A stretch of DNA of 64,000 nucleotides, taken from an uncultured Saprospiraceae bacterium (lineage in GTDB: Bacteria; Bacteroidota; Bacteroidia; Chitinophagales; Saprospiraceae). The notes beneath the pieces are model-generated. The model was given only the letters and a program-made list of their open reading frames with translations, was not told where the DNA came from and did not search any database. Location: assembly GCA_937926205.1 (NCBI GenBank), contig CALEYL010000031.1:87650-151649 (forward strand), given 5' to 3'. Shown piece by piece: positions 27,681-37,098 of the stretch (the stretch's first letter is position 1; every line of letters starts with the position of its first letter). The position numbers and the translations under genes were made by a program.

Positions 27681-29711
27681 TCAGGCATCTTCTTTCAATG
27701 TCCCCTGCACCAGCCCCTCATCTGCCAGGTACGGCAGCGTAATTTTCAACAAGGGGTTCGCTTCCATCGCCCTTTTTGCCGCAAACAAAGCGCCTTCATT
27801 CCGCGCCCAGGAACGGCGGGCAATGCCGTTGTTCACGTCCCAGTGCAGCATGGATTCCAGGCGGCGCTGCGCATCGGATGTGCCGTCGAGCACCATGCCG
27901 AACCCGCCGTTGACAACCTCGCCCCAGCCTACGCCGCCGCCGTTGTGCAGCGAAACCCAGGTTGCCCCGCGAAATGCATCGCCGATCACATTGTGAACCG
28001 CCATATCCGCTGTAAAGCGCGAACCGTCATAAATATTGGCCGTTTCCCGATAAGGGGAATCTGTTCCGGAAACGTCGTGGTGGTCGCGTCCCAGGACGAC
28101 CGGAGCAGTAATCTCTCCACTTGCTATGGCATCGTTGAAAGCCCGCGCGATTCGAATGCGTCCGTCTGCATCAGCATAAAGGATACGGGATCTGGAGCCC
28201 ACCACCGGAATATTATCCTGCGCCGAAACAATCCAGTTCAGGTTATCCTGAAGCTGCGGCTTGATGGCTTCCGGGGCATATTTCAACATTTCAGACAATA
28301 CTTCTGTAGCGATGGCGTCTGTTTTTTGCAAATCGGAGTCCAAACCGGAAGTGCACACCCAGCGGAAAGGCCCAAAGCCATAGTCGAAGCACATAGGGCC
28401 CATGATGTCCTCTACATAGGATGGATATTTGTACAAATCTTCGCTCTGGTTGCGCCAGATGTCGGCGCCGGCATTGCCTGCCTCTTTGAGAAAGGCGTTG
28501 CCATAATCCCAGAAGTACATCCCGCGTTCAGCCATCGTGTTGATGGCTTTAACATGGCGGCGCAGGGTATCGCGTATTTCAGCCATAAAGCGCAGCGGGT
28601 CGCGCATCAGCAGGCGCTTGGCCTCCGCAAAAGTATATCCTGCAGGGCAATAGCCCATATCGTGGATGTTGTGCAGGGAAGTCTGATCTGAACCCAGTTC
28701 AATTTTCACCTCGTCTTTCACCAGGCGCTCCCACAAATCCACAATATTGCCATGGTAGATGAGGGCGATGCCTTCTTCTTTTCTGCGGCACGATTCGATG
28801 CGGCTGATCAGCTCACCCAGATTGGTATAAACATTTTCGGGTTTCACATAGCCATCTGCCACGCGTTGCTTTACGGCGTCATCGTCTACTTCTGCTATAA
28901 CACCTACCGCGCGGGTGATGACCGCTGCAAGCGATTGCGCTCCCGACATGCCGCCAAGCCCGGAAGTCACGTACACTTTTCCACGAAGGTCGTCATCGCC
29001 CAGACCCATTTTCCGGCCTGCATTCAACAGGGTAATGGTCGTGCCGTGGACGATGCCCTGCGGACCGATGTACATAAAAGAACCGGCCGTCATCTGGCCG
29101 TATTGTGTGACCCCCAGCGCGTTGTATTTATTCCAGTCTTCTTTTTTGGAGTAGTTAGGGACCATCATGCCATTAGTCACCACCACCCGCGGGGCATCCG
29201 GATGAGAAGGAAACAGCCCGAGCGGGTGACCGGAATAGAGAACAAGGGTTTGCTCGTCGGTCATTTCTGCCAGGTATTTCATGGTCAGGCGGTATTGCGC
29301 CCAGTTTTGAAATACCGCGCCGTTGCCGCCGTAAGTAATGAGTTCGTGTGGGTATTTAGCAACCTTTGGGTCGAGGTTGTTTTGCACCATGAGCATGATG
29401 GCAGCAGCTTGTTTGGACCGGTGGGGATACTCCTGGATCGGACGGGCATGCATGGCGTAGGATGGCCGGAAACGGTGCATGTAAATGCGGCCGTATTGCT
29501 TCAGCTCTTCCGAAAATTCGGGCGCCAGCACTTCGTGGTGTTTTGGATGGAAATAGCGCAAGGCGTTCTGAATGGCCAGCACTTTTTCTTTTTCTGACAA
29601 AACGCCCTCAATTACCCGTTGCGGAGCATGGCCTACTGAATTGTCATAGAAAAGAGCGCTGGGCAGTTCGTCAGGAATGCCTTCGAGTATCGCTTGCTGG
29701 AATGGCGTCAT
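27681..29711 (-). CDS. hutU: Urocanate hydratase
   Basis: The product has 676 residues, the long form of urocanase (EC 4.2.1.49), which converts urocanate to imidazolone propionate with tightly bound NAD in histidine degradation. Landmarks are TYGGNGAVFQNWAQYRLTM, YSGHPLGLFPSH, TNGMMVPNYS, GMSGAQ, DQTSLHN and GFGPFRWVCTSGL. The long form differs from the ~555-residue Pseudomonas enzyme but is usual for Bacteroidota. No other hut genes (hutH, hutI, ftcD) lie in the window. A TATTTTTGC box stands 27-34 bp upstream of the start. Confidence 0.96.
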   Translation of the reverse strand: MTPFQQAILEGIPDELPSALFYDNSVGHAPQRVIEGVLSEKEKVLAIQNALRYFHPKHHEVLAPEFSEELKQYGRIYMHRFRPSYAMHARPIQEYPHRSKQAAAIMLMVQNNLDPKVAKYPHELITYGGNGAVFQNWAQYRLTMKYLAEMTDEQTLVLYSGHPLGLFPSHPDAPRVVVTNGMMVPNYSKKEDWNKYNALGVTQYGQMTAGSFMYIGPQGIVHGTTITLLNAGRKMGLGDDDLRGKVYVTSGLGGMSGAQSLAAVITRAVGVIAEVDDDAVKQRVADGYVKPENVYTNLGELISRIESCRRKEEGIALIYHGNIVDLWERLVKDEVKIELGSDQTSLHNIHDMGYCPAGYTFAEAKRLLMRDPLRFMAEIRDTLRRHVKAINTMAERGMYFWDYGNAFLKEAGNAGADIWRNQSEDLYKYPSYVEDIMGPMCFDYGFGPFRWVCTSGLDSDLQKTDAIATEVLSEMLKYAPEAIKPQLQDNLNWIVSAQDNIPVVGSRSRILYADADGRIRIARAFNDAIASGEITAPVVLGRDHHDVSGTDSPYRETANIYDGSRFTADMAVHNVIGDAFRGATWVSLHNGGGVGWGEVVNGGFGMVLDGTSDAQRRLESMLHWDVNNGIARRSWARNEGALFAAKRAMEANPLLKITLPYLADEGLVQGTLKEDA

Positions 29712-29737
29712 GGTTAGATATTAGTTGATCAGGACCG

Positions 29738-29745
29738 CAAAAATA
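29738..29745 (-). promoter_or_regulatory. Putative -7 box of hutU
   Basis: The minus strand reads TATTTTTG then C, matching TAnnTTTG, 27 bp upstream of the ATG at 29711, which implies a short leader of about 20 nt. Confidence 0.45.
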
Positions 29746-29871
29746 AGGAAATGATTCTTGTATATTCAGATAGTCTGAGAAAACAAAGCAATTCTATTCA
29801 TCTGAGTTAAGCCTGAATACGAATAGGGAAATGAATGGTACATACATTTCAGTCTGATCGAAATGGAAGTG

Positions 29872-29879
29872 TAATTTTG
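29872..29879 (+). promoter_or_regulatory. Putative -7 box of the 1535-residue protein gene
   Basis: TAATTTTG matches TAnnTTTG, 86 bp before the ATG at 29965. It faces away from the hutU promoter in the same divergent spacer. Confidence 0.4.
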
Positions 29880-29964
29880 TCGCCACAATAAGCGTTACTA
29901 CTTTTGCCTGCTCAACAGGCGCACAAAATCGCTTCCTTTTGCACATACATTACCAAACAGGCTC

Positions 29965-32900
29965 ATGAAAAAAATCAGCCTCCCGGCTCTTTGCACCGCA
30001 GCCCTGCTGCTTTCTTTGTTTTCGCTGCAGGCGCAACGCATCGATAAATTTTCGGAAAACACTACCGAATTCCTTACGCAGTTGGAGTCTATAATGACCG
30101 CCAGCAAGCAAAAAGTCCTCGAAGATAGTTTCAAGGAATTTGCAGCTGTATTCCGGGGCGGCACGTATACGGAAGCGGAACAGCAGCAAATTATCAAGAC
30201 CGGAAACGGTTTACTTCAGCGACGCATGAGCGCCAGCCCTCACTTCAGAGACTATCTGACGGCGCTGACCCTGGTAAAAAAGACCCCAAACGGAGAAATC
30301 CATTTCAAAGAGTGGAATGCGGTATTGGAAACGCTGCTGACCAACCCATCTTATAAAAATACGGCCTGCGAAGACTTCATGGAGTTTTCCATTCCGTTTT
30401 TTGCTAAAAAAGCCATCCGGTCGGCCCCGACGGGTACTTCCTGGTATGCGATTTCCGATAATTTTCAAATCCGGTTTGAGGATACAAGGCCAGCCGTACA
30501 GTTTGACGCGCTTGACCTGATGGCCGGGCGTAAAGAAGACTCCATTTACATCCGAAAAACTTCGGGTATCTATCTTCCGATTGAACAACTTTGGAAAGGT
30601 AAAAAAGGTACAGTAAGCTGGTCGGAACGCTTTGGCAAGGAAATGTCCGCTTTTGTTGAATTCGACGATTATGAATTCGAATTAAAGAAGAGCCTCTACG
30701 AGGTGCCAAAAGTCCGCTTTTATTACCCGCTTTATTTTGGGAACAATGCCATAACAGGCAGTTTTTCCGATAAACTGGTTACAGCGCCCAATGAAGATGC
30801 CGCTTCTTTTCCGCGTTTTGAATCCGACAATAAAGTCTTAAAAATCAATAACCTCGGCGAAGGCGTAAAATACGAAGGCGGTTTCCGATTGCACGGAACC
30901 ACCCTCTATGGATACGGCAATAAAGACAACAAAGCCAAGCTGGAAATTTCCAATCTCCAAAAAGAAAAGGTCTTCTATGGCGAATCGGTGTTGTTTACCA
31001 TTCGCAGAGAAGAGCGCATCTCCAGCAGTAAGGTGGACGGCGCCCTTTACTTTGGCAAAGACTCCATTTACCACCCTTCCATTGAGTTGCGCTACGACAT
31101 CAAAACAAGGCAACTGCAGTTGACACGGGGGCAAAGTGCCACCGACCGGAATCCTTTCTTTGACTCCTTCCACAAAGTGAATATTGACGCTGAAAACATA
31201 GTGGCTTATATGGATTCTGATTCCATCGTGGTTGGAAAACGCACCATCAGCATTACCCACAAAGACGATGTGACGTTTGAGTCTATGGAGTTTTTCAAAC
31301 GATCGGAATACTTCCGCATCCAAAACCTGGCCGATAACAACCCCATCGCCATCATGAAAGTAACTGCTGAGCGCGAAGGCAGCAATTTTATCGACGCCAA
31401 CCTGCTGGCGGAACGCATCAACCCAAAATTTTCGGTAGAAAACATCCAAAGCTTGTTGTTTGACCTCGTTTCCAAGGGCTTCATTAACTACGACAGCGAC
31501 AAACAATTGGTAGAAGTAAAAAACAAAGTATTTCACTTTGCCAATGCCGACCAAAACAAAGTGGACTACGACGTGTTGGCAGTAAAATCACTGACCGACA
31601 ACACCAATGCTGTACTGAATACCCGCAACGGCTCCATGATGGTAGACGGGGTTGAAAGCATCGAATTGAGCAGCAAACAACGCGTGGCCATAAAACCGCT
31701 TGGCAAACAGATTGTCATGCTCAAAAACCGAAACATTGATTTCGACGGCCGCTATTTTGCAGGGTTCAGTATGATGGAAGGTAAAGACATTCACTTCGAA
31801 TACGATAAATTTCAGTTAAGAAGCGATTCGATTCGGTTTTTTGACCTGTATGTGCCAACCGGCCAGTTGGATAAAAACAAAGAACCCATTGCAAATTCCA
31901 TCGCCTCACGCATTGAACACTTAAAAGGCGTTTTGCTTATTGATGCCCCTTCGAATAAATCGAGCCGGGAAGACATCGAAATGTTCCCATCGCTGCAAAG
32001 CAAAGAGATATCTTACGTGTTTTACGACTACGACAGCACCCAGAACCGCGCTTACAACCGCGATTCTTTTTATTTCGCACTGGATCCCTTCAGTTTCAAT
32101 CACATAGACAAGTATACAGCGGCCGATGTAAAGTTCGCCGGTAACATGGTTTCTGCCAATATCTTTCCGAAATTCAAAGAATCCATTGTGTTGCGCGAAG
32201 ACCAGTCGCTTGGTTTTGTCACCAAAACCCCGGGAAAGGGATTCCCGGCATACACCGGGAAAGGCAATTATTCGGGCGAAATTGACCTGAGTAACAAAGG
32301 GCTTTTGGGTAAAGGCGACATCAAATACCTTGGCGCTTCCATCCACTCGGAAGACATTGTTTTTAAACCCAAACAAGCCCTTGCCAGTGCTGAAAAATTC
32401 AACCTGGAAGAAAACAGAAACAAAGGAGAGGAAGTACCTCAGGTACGCGGTATCGATGTGCGCATCGACTGGCGTCCTTATAAAGACAGCATGTACGTTC
32501 GATCCAAAGAAGCGCCGTTCGCATTGTACAAAAGCAATGATCATACGCTAAAAGGCACGCTGATTCTAACCCCGGGCGGTTTGAAAGGGGATGGTCTTTT
32601 TGAATGGAGTAAAGCAGAAATGCAGTCCAAACTGATGACCTTCGGTGCGTTTTCATCCAAAGCCGATACCACCTCCATCAGCATCAAGTCGGTGGATCCT
32701 AAAAAAATGGCGCTGCAAACTCAAAATGTGCATGGTTATGTGGATTTCGATGAAAAGATCGGAGAGTTTGAGGCAAATGAAGATTACGTGCTCACAACCC
32801 TGCCTTATAACCAATACGTGACCTCTTTCCATGATTTCACATGGGACATGAAAACGGAGGAGATCAAATTTCAGGACGACACGACAAAACTGGCGACTTT

Positions 32901-34572
32901 CCTATCAATTCATCCCGATCAGGATTCCCTGCGTTTTGAAGGCGGCAGTGCGCGTTATGACCTGCAAAGCAGTATCTTACAAATCAGCCATGTCCCGCAC
33001 ATCATTGCCGCTGACGCTTTCATTTATCCCGACAGCAACTATGTGGAAATCGGGCCTAACGGCGTGATGAAAAAGTTTGAAAATTCAAAAATCGTAGCCG
33101 ACACCCTCAACCAGCAACACGTCATCAACCGGGCAAGTGTGGAAATTCTGGGAAAAAAGCTGTACAAAGCCAGCGGCTATTACGAATACAATATCGCCGG
33201 CCGGGATCAGGAAATTCTCTTCCAGGAAATAATCGGACAGCGCATTGGCAAAGGGCAAATGAGTGAAAAACGCGTGGAAACCCGAGCTTCGGGTACTGTT
33301 GAAGCCAAAGACAGTTTCTACATCGACCTTAAAACTTCTTTTCAGGGTAAAATTAGTTTGAACGCACAGTCAAAAAACCTGACTTTCGATGGTTTTGCCC
33401 GTCTGGAAGCCGAAAAATTACCACTAAAACCCTGGTTTACCGTCAGTAGCGAAGGGGATAAAAATGACTTGCAGATAGCCTTTAATTCGCCCAAAAGCAT
33501 TGAAGGCGAGCCCTTGTTCACAGGCTTGTTCCTGAGTAAGGAAAATGCACGCGTTTACCCGCGGGCCATGATGCCCTTGTCCTTCCGTAAAGACCGGCCG
33601 ATTCTTCCGGTAAAGGGCGTTTTCAAATACGATAAAAAATTAGACCATTTCATCTTCGGCGATTCTTCTAAAATTGTTCGCAATGAATTGAAAGGCAATA
33701 TCTTTACCTTCAATAACAAAAACGGAAAAGTATTGGCGGAAGGGCGCTTCAACATCGGATCCGGTTTGAAGTACGTTAAGGTAGATGCTGCCGGTTTTGC
33801 AGAAACCGCATTCCCGGAACCGGCTCCCGAACCTGAGCCCGGCGACCTGACCATGCCTGCAGAACCGGACCAGATCATGTCAGCAGAGCCTGACAGCACA
33901 GCAGCCCCGAAACCCGGCCCGCCTCCTGTTGTTGAAATCCCCGTGACTGCAGAATTGATGAGTGGGGTAAAGTTGATCGTTCCGGAAAAGCTGATGAACA
34001 TCATGATCAACGATTTTAAATCCGCAGGATTTGATGCGCGTATCATCACCTATCTGACCGACATCAACTACTACAAAAAAGCTGCCAACGAGCTTTTCCC
34101 TCAGGAAAAGGATGCGCAGGATGCCATCAACGGCATCAGTTCGGGGTATCTTGATATTCCGAAAAAATACAACGACTATACCTTCCTTTTCAGTCGCCTG
34201 AAAATGCGATGGGATCCGGATCTGCAGTCTTTTGTGACAACGGATAACAATCTGGGGTTGGTGAGTATGAATGGAGAATCTTTCAACAAAGTCGTCACGG
34301 GTTATGTCGAATTCAAAATGCCCACAACAGATAATGACGACCGGGTTTATGTGCACCTTAAATCGCCGAGCCAACTGTTTTATTTCTTTGGATACAAACA
34401 AGGCATTATGAGCATCACTTCCAACAACCCGGCGTTTATGGAAGCCCTGGAAAGCATGAAAGCCAAGGATTTGGTGTTGAAAATGCCGGATGGCGAAACG
34501 TATGAAATTCAGGCAGTTGACTTGACTACGGCTAACCAGTTTGTGCGACGGGTAGAAGCCGCAGGTAAGTAG
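29965..34572 (+). CDS. Very large secreted protein of unknown function
   Basis: The product has 1535 residues with signal peptide MKKISLPALCTAALLLSLFSLQAQ. The body has no recognisable catalytic motif. After a helical first ~250 residues it is dominated by short beta-strand-like segments punctuated by D/N-G turns, compatible with a long beta-helix or OstA/AsmA-like beta-repeat fold. A Pro/Glu/Ala-rich linker (about residues 1285-1322) separates a C-terminal globular part of ~210 residues. There is no T9SS sorting domain and no beta-barrel signature, so a periplasmic or outer-membrane-associated location is likely. Proteins of this size and style are found across Bacteroidota as conserved unknowns. 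It stands alone, with an outer-membrane barrel gene following after 140 bp. Confidence 0.8.
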   Translation: MKKISLPALCTAALLLSLFSLQAQRIDKFSENTTEFLTQLESIMTASKQKVLEDSFKEFAAVFRGGTYTEAEQQQIIKTGNGLLQRRMSASPHFRDYLTALTLVKKTPNGEIHFKEWNAVLETLLTNPSYKNTACEDFMEFSIPFFAKKAIRSAPTGTSWYAISDNFQIRFEDTRPAVQFDALDLMAGRKEDSIYIRKTSGIYLPIEQLWKGKKGTVSWSERFGKEMSAFVEFDDYEFELKKSLYEVPKVRFYYPLYFGNNAITGSFSDKLVTAPNEDAASFPRFESDNKVLKINNLGEGVKYEGGFRLHGTTLYGYGNKDNKAKLEISNLQKEKVFYGESVLFTIRREERISSSKVDGALYFGKDSIYHPSIELRYDIKTRQLQLTRGQSATDRNPFFDSFHKVNIDAENIVAYMDSDSIVVGKRTISITHKDDVTFESMEFFKRSEYFRIQNLADNNPIAIMKVTAEREGSNFIDANLLAERINPKFSVENIQSLLFDLVSKGFINYDSDKQLVEVKNKVFHFANADQNKVDYDVLAVKSLTDNTNAVLNTRNGSMMVDGVESIELSSKQRVAIKPLGKQIVMLKNRNIDFDGRYFAGFSMMEGKDIHFEYDKFQLRSDSIRFFDLYVPTGQLDKNKEPIANSIASRIEHLKGVLLIDAPSNKSSREDIEMFPSLQSKEISYVFYDYDSTQNRAYNRDSFYFALDPFSFNHIDKYTAADVKFAGNMVSANIFPKFKESIVLREDQSLGFVTKTPGKGFPAYTGKGNYSGEIDLSNKGLLGKGDIKYLGASIHSEDIVFKPKQALASAEKFNLEENRNKGEEVPQVRGIDVRIDWRPYKDSMYVRSKEAPFALYKSNDHTLKGTLILTPGGLKGDGLFEWSKAEMQSKLMTFGAFSSKADTTSISIKSVDPKKMALQTQNVHGYVDFDEKIGEFEANEDYVLTTLPYNQYVTSFHDFTWDMKTEEIKFQDDTTKLATFLSIHPDQDSLRFEGGSARYDLQSSILQISHVPHIIAADAFIYPDSNYVEIGPNGVMKKFENSKIVADTLNQQHVINRASVEILGKKLYKASGYYEYNIAGRDQEILFQEIIGQRIGKGQMSEKRVETRASGTVEAKDSFYIDLKTSFQGKISLNAQSKNLTFDGFARLEAEKLPLKPWFTVSSEGDKNDLQIAFNSPKSIEGEPLFTGLFLSKENARVYPRAMMPLSFRKDRPILPVKGVFKYDKKLDHFIFGDSSKIVRNELKGNIFTFNNKNGKVLAEGRFNIGSGLKYVKVDAAGFAETAFPEPAPEPEPGDLTMPAEPDQIMSAEPDSTAAPKPGPPPVVEIPVTAELMSGVKLIVPEKLMNIMINDFKSAGFDARIITYLTDINYYKKAANELFPQEKDAQDAINGISSGYLDIPKKYNDYTFLFSRLKMRWDPDLQSFVTTDNNLGLVSMNGESFNKVVTGYVEFKMPTTDNDDRVYVHLKSPSQLFYFFGYKQGIMSITSNNPAFMEALESMKAKDLVLKMPDGETYEIQAVDLTTANQFVRRVEAAGK

Positions 34573-34578
34573 TGTCTG

Positions 34579-34607
34579 TTGCACATAAGAATCATGTAAT
34601 ACCTTTC
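34579..34607 (+). promoter_or_regulatory. Putative promoter of the outer-membrane barrel gene
   Basis: TTG at 34579-34581, an 18-nt spacer, and TACCTTTC at 34600-34607 approximate the Bacteroidota TTG-N(19)-TAnnTTTG layout. The ATG is at 34713. The -7 box has one mismatch (C instead of G). Confidence 0.3.
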
Positions 34608-34639
34608 GTTAATTCTGTAACACGCCGCTAAAGAAAAGG

Positions 34640-34668
34640 GAGGATCTTTATATCATCAAAAGGTCCTC
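34640..34668 (+). terminator. Hairpin between the 1535-residue gene and the barrel gene
   Basis: Bases 34640-34649 pair with 34659-34668 (10 bp, one G-T wobble) around a 9-nt loop, 68 bp past the stop codon. There is no U tract. It could end the upstream transcript or form a leader hairpin of the downstream gene if transcription starts at the 34579-34607 promoter. Confidence 0.35.
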
Positions 34669-34712
34669 TTAAACACAAGGACACGCAATTCTTTAACTAA
34701 AACACGTTTCAA

Positions 34713-35396
34713 ATGACTACACAAAATTGGATAAAGCAATACGCACTGGCTATTGCCGTGCTGCTCATGGGTACCATGACATGGGCGCAAGTTGGTATCA
34801 AAGCCGGCATCAACCTCGCAAGCCTTTCACAGGATCCCGACGAGGCAACATATGAGGACTACAAGGCCAAGTCCATCCTTGGATTTCAGGGTGGGTTGAC
34901 CGTTGAGCTCCCAATAGGAGGGCCATTTGCTATACAACCTGAATTCCTGTTCATTCAAAAAGGTGGAAAGTCCGAATACATCATCAACGAAAACAACAAG
35001 TTGATGACAAGCGTCACTTATAATTATGTGGAAGTACCTGTCTTGTTGAAACTGAAACTGGGAAGTACGGATGGCGACGGCGCCGGTTTTTACCTTATTG
35101 GCGGCCCTTTTGTCGGGTATTCGCTTACGGGAAAAGTAAAGCAGGAGCTGACTGTTCTCGGCCAGACAACAACCAGCGAAGAAAGCATCGATTATACCGA
35201 CGAAGACTTTAATGAAAAGCGTCTGGACTGGGGTACATCGTTTGGCGCCGGCATCCACCTCGGTAAATTATTTATTGATGCCCGTTACAACCTGGGCATT
35301 AACAACCTGCTGGATGAAGACGCCAATAACAACAACGACAATAAACCATACCTGCGCACGCGGGGTATAGGACTGACGGTTGGCTTTGTGATCTAA
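34713..35396 (+). CDS. Outer-membrane beta-barrel protein (PorT/OMP_b-brl-like)
   Basis: The product has 227 residues with a signal peptide ending WAQ. The mature start VGIKAGINLASLS and the alternating hydrophobic strands (FAIQPEFLFIQKGG, YVEVPVLLKLKLG, FYLIGGPFVGYSL, DWGTSFGAGIHLG, FIDARYNLGI) ending in an aromatic-poor GIGLTVGFVI strand match the small eight-stranded porin-family barrels often annotated PorT family in Bacteroidota. A specific role is not deducible; true PorT is a T9SS component, but this family annotation is broad. A good terminator follows at 35426. Confidence 0.85.
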   Translation: MTTQNWIKQYALAIAVLLMGTMTWAQVGIKAGINLASLSQDPDEATYEDYKAKSILGFQGGLTVELPIGGPFAIQPEFLFIQKGGKSEYIINENNKLMTSVTYNYVEVPVLLKLKLGSTDGDGAGFYLIGGPFVGYSLTGKVKQELTVLGQTTTSEESIDYTDEDFNEKRLDWGTSFGAGIHLGKLFIDARYNLGINNLLDEDANNNNDNKPYLRTRGIGLTVGFVI

Positions 35397-35425
35397 AGCA
35401 TCATTGCCATTTCTGATATCAAACC

Positions 35426-35460
35426 ATGAGACATCCGACACTTTCGGGTGTCTCATTTCT
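35426..35460 (+). terminator. Rho-independent-like terminator of the barrel gene
   Basis: Bases 35426-35438 pair with 35444-35456 (13 bp, one wobble) around a 5-nt loop, followed by TTCTTTTC. It starts 30 bp after the stop codon and precedes the convergent stop at 35490. Confidence 0.7.
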
Positions 35461-35489
35461 TTTCTGCTATTGTTGAAACATGCCGTATT

Positions 35490-36914
35490 TCATTTCCAGC
35501 GCCTGTTTCTTTTCAATTTCTCCAGCAACCATGCCCTTTCTGCCACCAAAGGTGTATCGCGGATTCTCTTTTCCAAACGTCCGCTCTGTGCTTTATCGCC
35601 TGGTTTAAGCCGCAATAACTGCCCGGTAAAGCGGGCAAGATTGCGATACATTTCGCGGTGGTAGCCGATTTCGCCGTGGCGACGCAACCAGGTCAGCAGG
35701 TTTTCCAGCGTGGATTCCAACGCATCGGAAGCACCTTGTTCAAAATAGATTTTTACCAGCATTTTACGGCTTTCGAGGTTGTACATTACATCCGGAAAAT
35801 TGACGTTGCGCAGCAATTCAAGGGTTGTATCAAAGTTTCCCTGGCGAAAATGGTAAATGGCCAGGTTGTACCTGTAGGTGTTTTCTGCTTCTTTCTCTGG
35901 CAACTGCCCCCGGTAATGTTCCAGAAACTGCGCTGCTTTTTCCCATTCTTCCAGCGCCAGAAAATTCATGAGTACATTGTTGTAAGTGTATTTAGACAAT
36001 ACGCCATTATCATCCTGAAGAAGGCGCTTTTCCAATCCCAACAAATAAAAATCGAGGGTACTCCGTAAAGCCATACGGTCTCCTTCATTGATCCGCCGGA
36101 TGCCGTGGTTGATGGCCAGCATGAGTAAACTACGGGCTTCCTGACGGGGCAAACGACTTTGATGTTGTTCAAATAAAGTAATGAAATCGCTTATCGGCGC
36201 GCTGTCCTCTTGTTCGGATAACATGCGATAACCGTGATAATACAATGCCACTCCGGGAAACGCTTCCTGCGGAAGTCCTGGCAATTGCTGCAACAGAGGT
36301 TCAAGCCAAACTTCTCCCAATTTATCCCGATGTTGAACCGCTTGTTGTGAGCGCTCGATACAGGCAATTTGCAATAGCTGACCGGCATACCAGGCACTTA
36401 AGTTTTTAGCCATTCCGTCAAACGAAAAGTCAGGACTGCGTTCAAAGCGAATGGCCCACTCGTATTTTTCCATTTCAAGGCGAAACAGATAGAGGTTACC
36501 TGAAAAAGCATCCTGCATGGCGCCCTGATCCAGCAATCGCTCCGATTCCTTCATGACAATGGCATGGTTTTTTTTTAAACCACGCTTTCGTAAGGCCTGA
36601 AGCAGCAATAATGACCTTTGCTGCGGCAAAGCCGACAATTCCTGCTCTGTCAAAAAATCGCGCAACAGCTTCATCATCGCACTCATTTCGTGGCGGAGCT
36701 TGGCATGCCCCGGCAATGGGGGCTCAAATACAGCAGAGCATGCTGCATCCATTTCAGGTTCAACGCTTTTCTTCCGACAGGCTTCCAGATAATCGAACAA
36801 TCGCAACAGGGAGGTTTTCCGGTTAAAACAGGGCGATTCCAGCCAAATCCGAAAAGTGCGAAGTTCCCAGGCGCTCAACGCATTGAATATTTCTACAAGG
36901 GAATTGTCTTTCAT
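35490..36914 (-). CDS. Helical protein of unknown function
   Basis: The product has 474 residues and is predicted all-helical from composition, with no signal or membrane segment. The N-terminus (VEIFNALSAWELRTFRIWL) is an amphipathic pair of helices. The middle holds repeated helix pairs (EWEKAAQFLEHYRGQLPEKEAENTYRYN; FDTTLELLRNV) reminiscent of TPR-type solenoids. I do not recognise the family. It resembles the 478-residue gene product at 14446 in size, helix content and Y/L-rich style, so the two may be distant paralogues; that is inference. It is divergent from the T9SS adhesin at 37099. Confidence 0.7.
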   Translation of the reverse strand: MKDNSLVEIFNALSAWELRTFRIWLESPCFNRKTSLLRLFDYLEACRKKSVEPEMDAACSAVFEPPLPGHAKLRHEMSAMMKLLRDFLTEQELSALPQQRSLLLLQALRKRGLKKNHAIVMKESERLLDQGAMQDAFSGNLYLFRLEMEKYEWAIRFERSPDFSFDGMAKNLSAWYAGQLLQIACIERSQQAVQHRDKLGEVWLEPLLQQLPGLPQEAFPGVALYYHGYRMLSEQEDSAPISDFITLFEQHQSRLPRQEARSLLMLAINHGIRRINEGDRMALRSTLDFYLLGLEKRLLQDDNGVLSKYTYNNVLMNFLALEEWEKAAQFLEHYRGQLPEKEAENTYRYNLAIYHFRQGNFDTTLELLRNVNFPDVMYNLESRKMLVKIYFEQGASDALESTLENLLTWLRRHGEIGYHREMYRNLARFTGQLLRLKPGDKAQSGRLEKRIRDTPLVAERAWLLEKLKRNRRWK

Positions 36915-37098
36915 AATATTTTCATGTTAATCATTTTTAAGCGTTTTAAAAATCGTTCAATTAGCTATTCACATAAAAAATTGTTTATCAATAAAAAACG
37001 ACATAATAATACAAAAACTGCTCTGATAAATTGCAAAAAATGATTTTGTTACCCAGGAGAAAGAGACGGACTTTTGTATCGAATCAAAAAATTATGCC

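Noticed and set aside
27843..28691. Plus-strand open frame of 282 codons
   Set aside because: Also antisense to hutU, with no start signal or recognisable motif.
28752..29597. Plus-strand open frame of 281 codons
   Set aside because: Lies wholly antisense within hutU, with composition typical of a codon-shadow frame.
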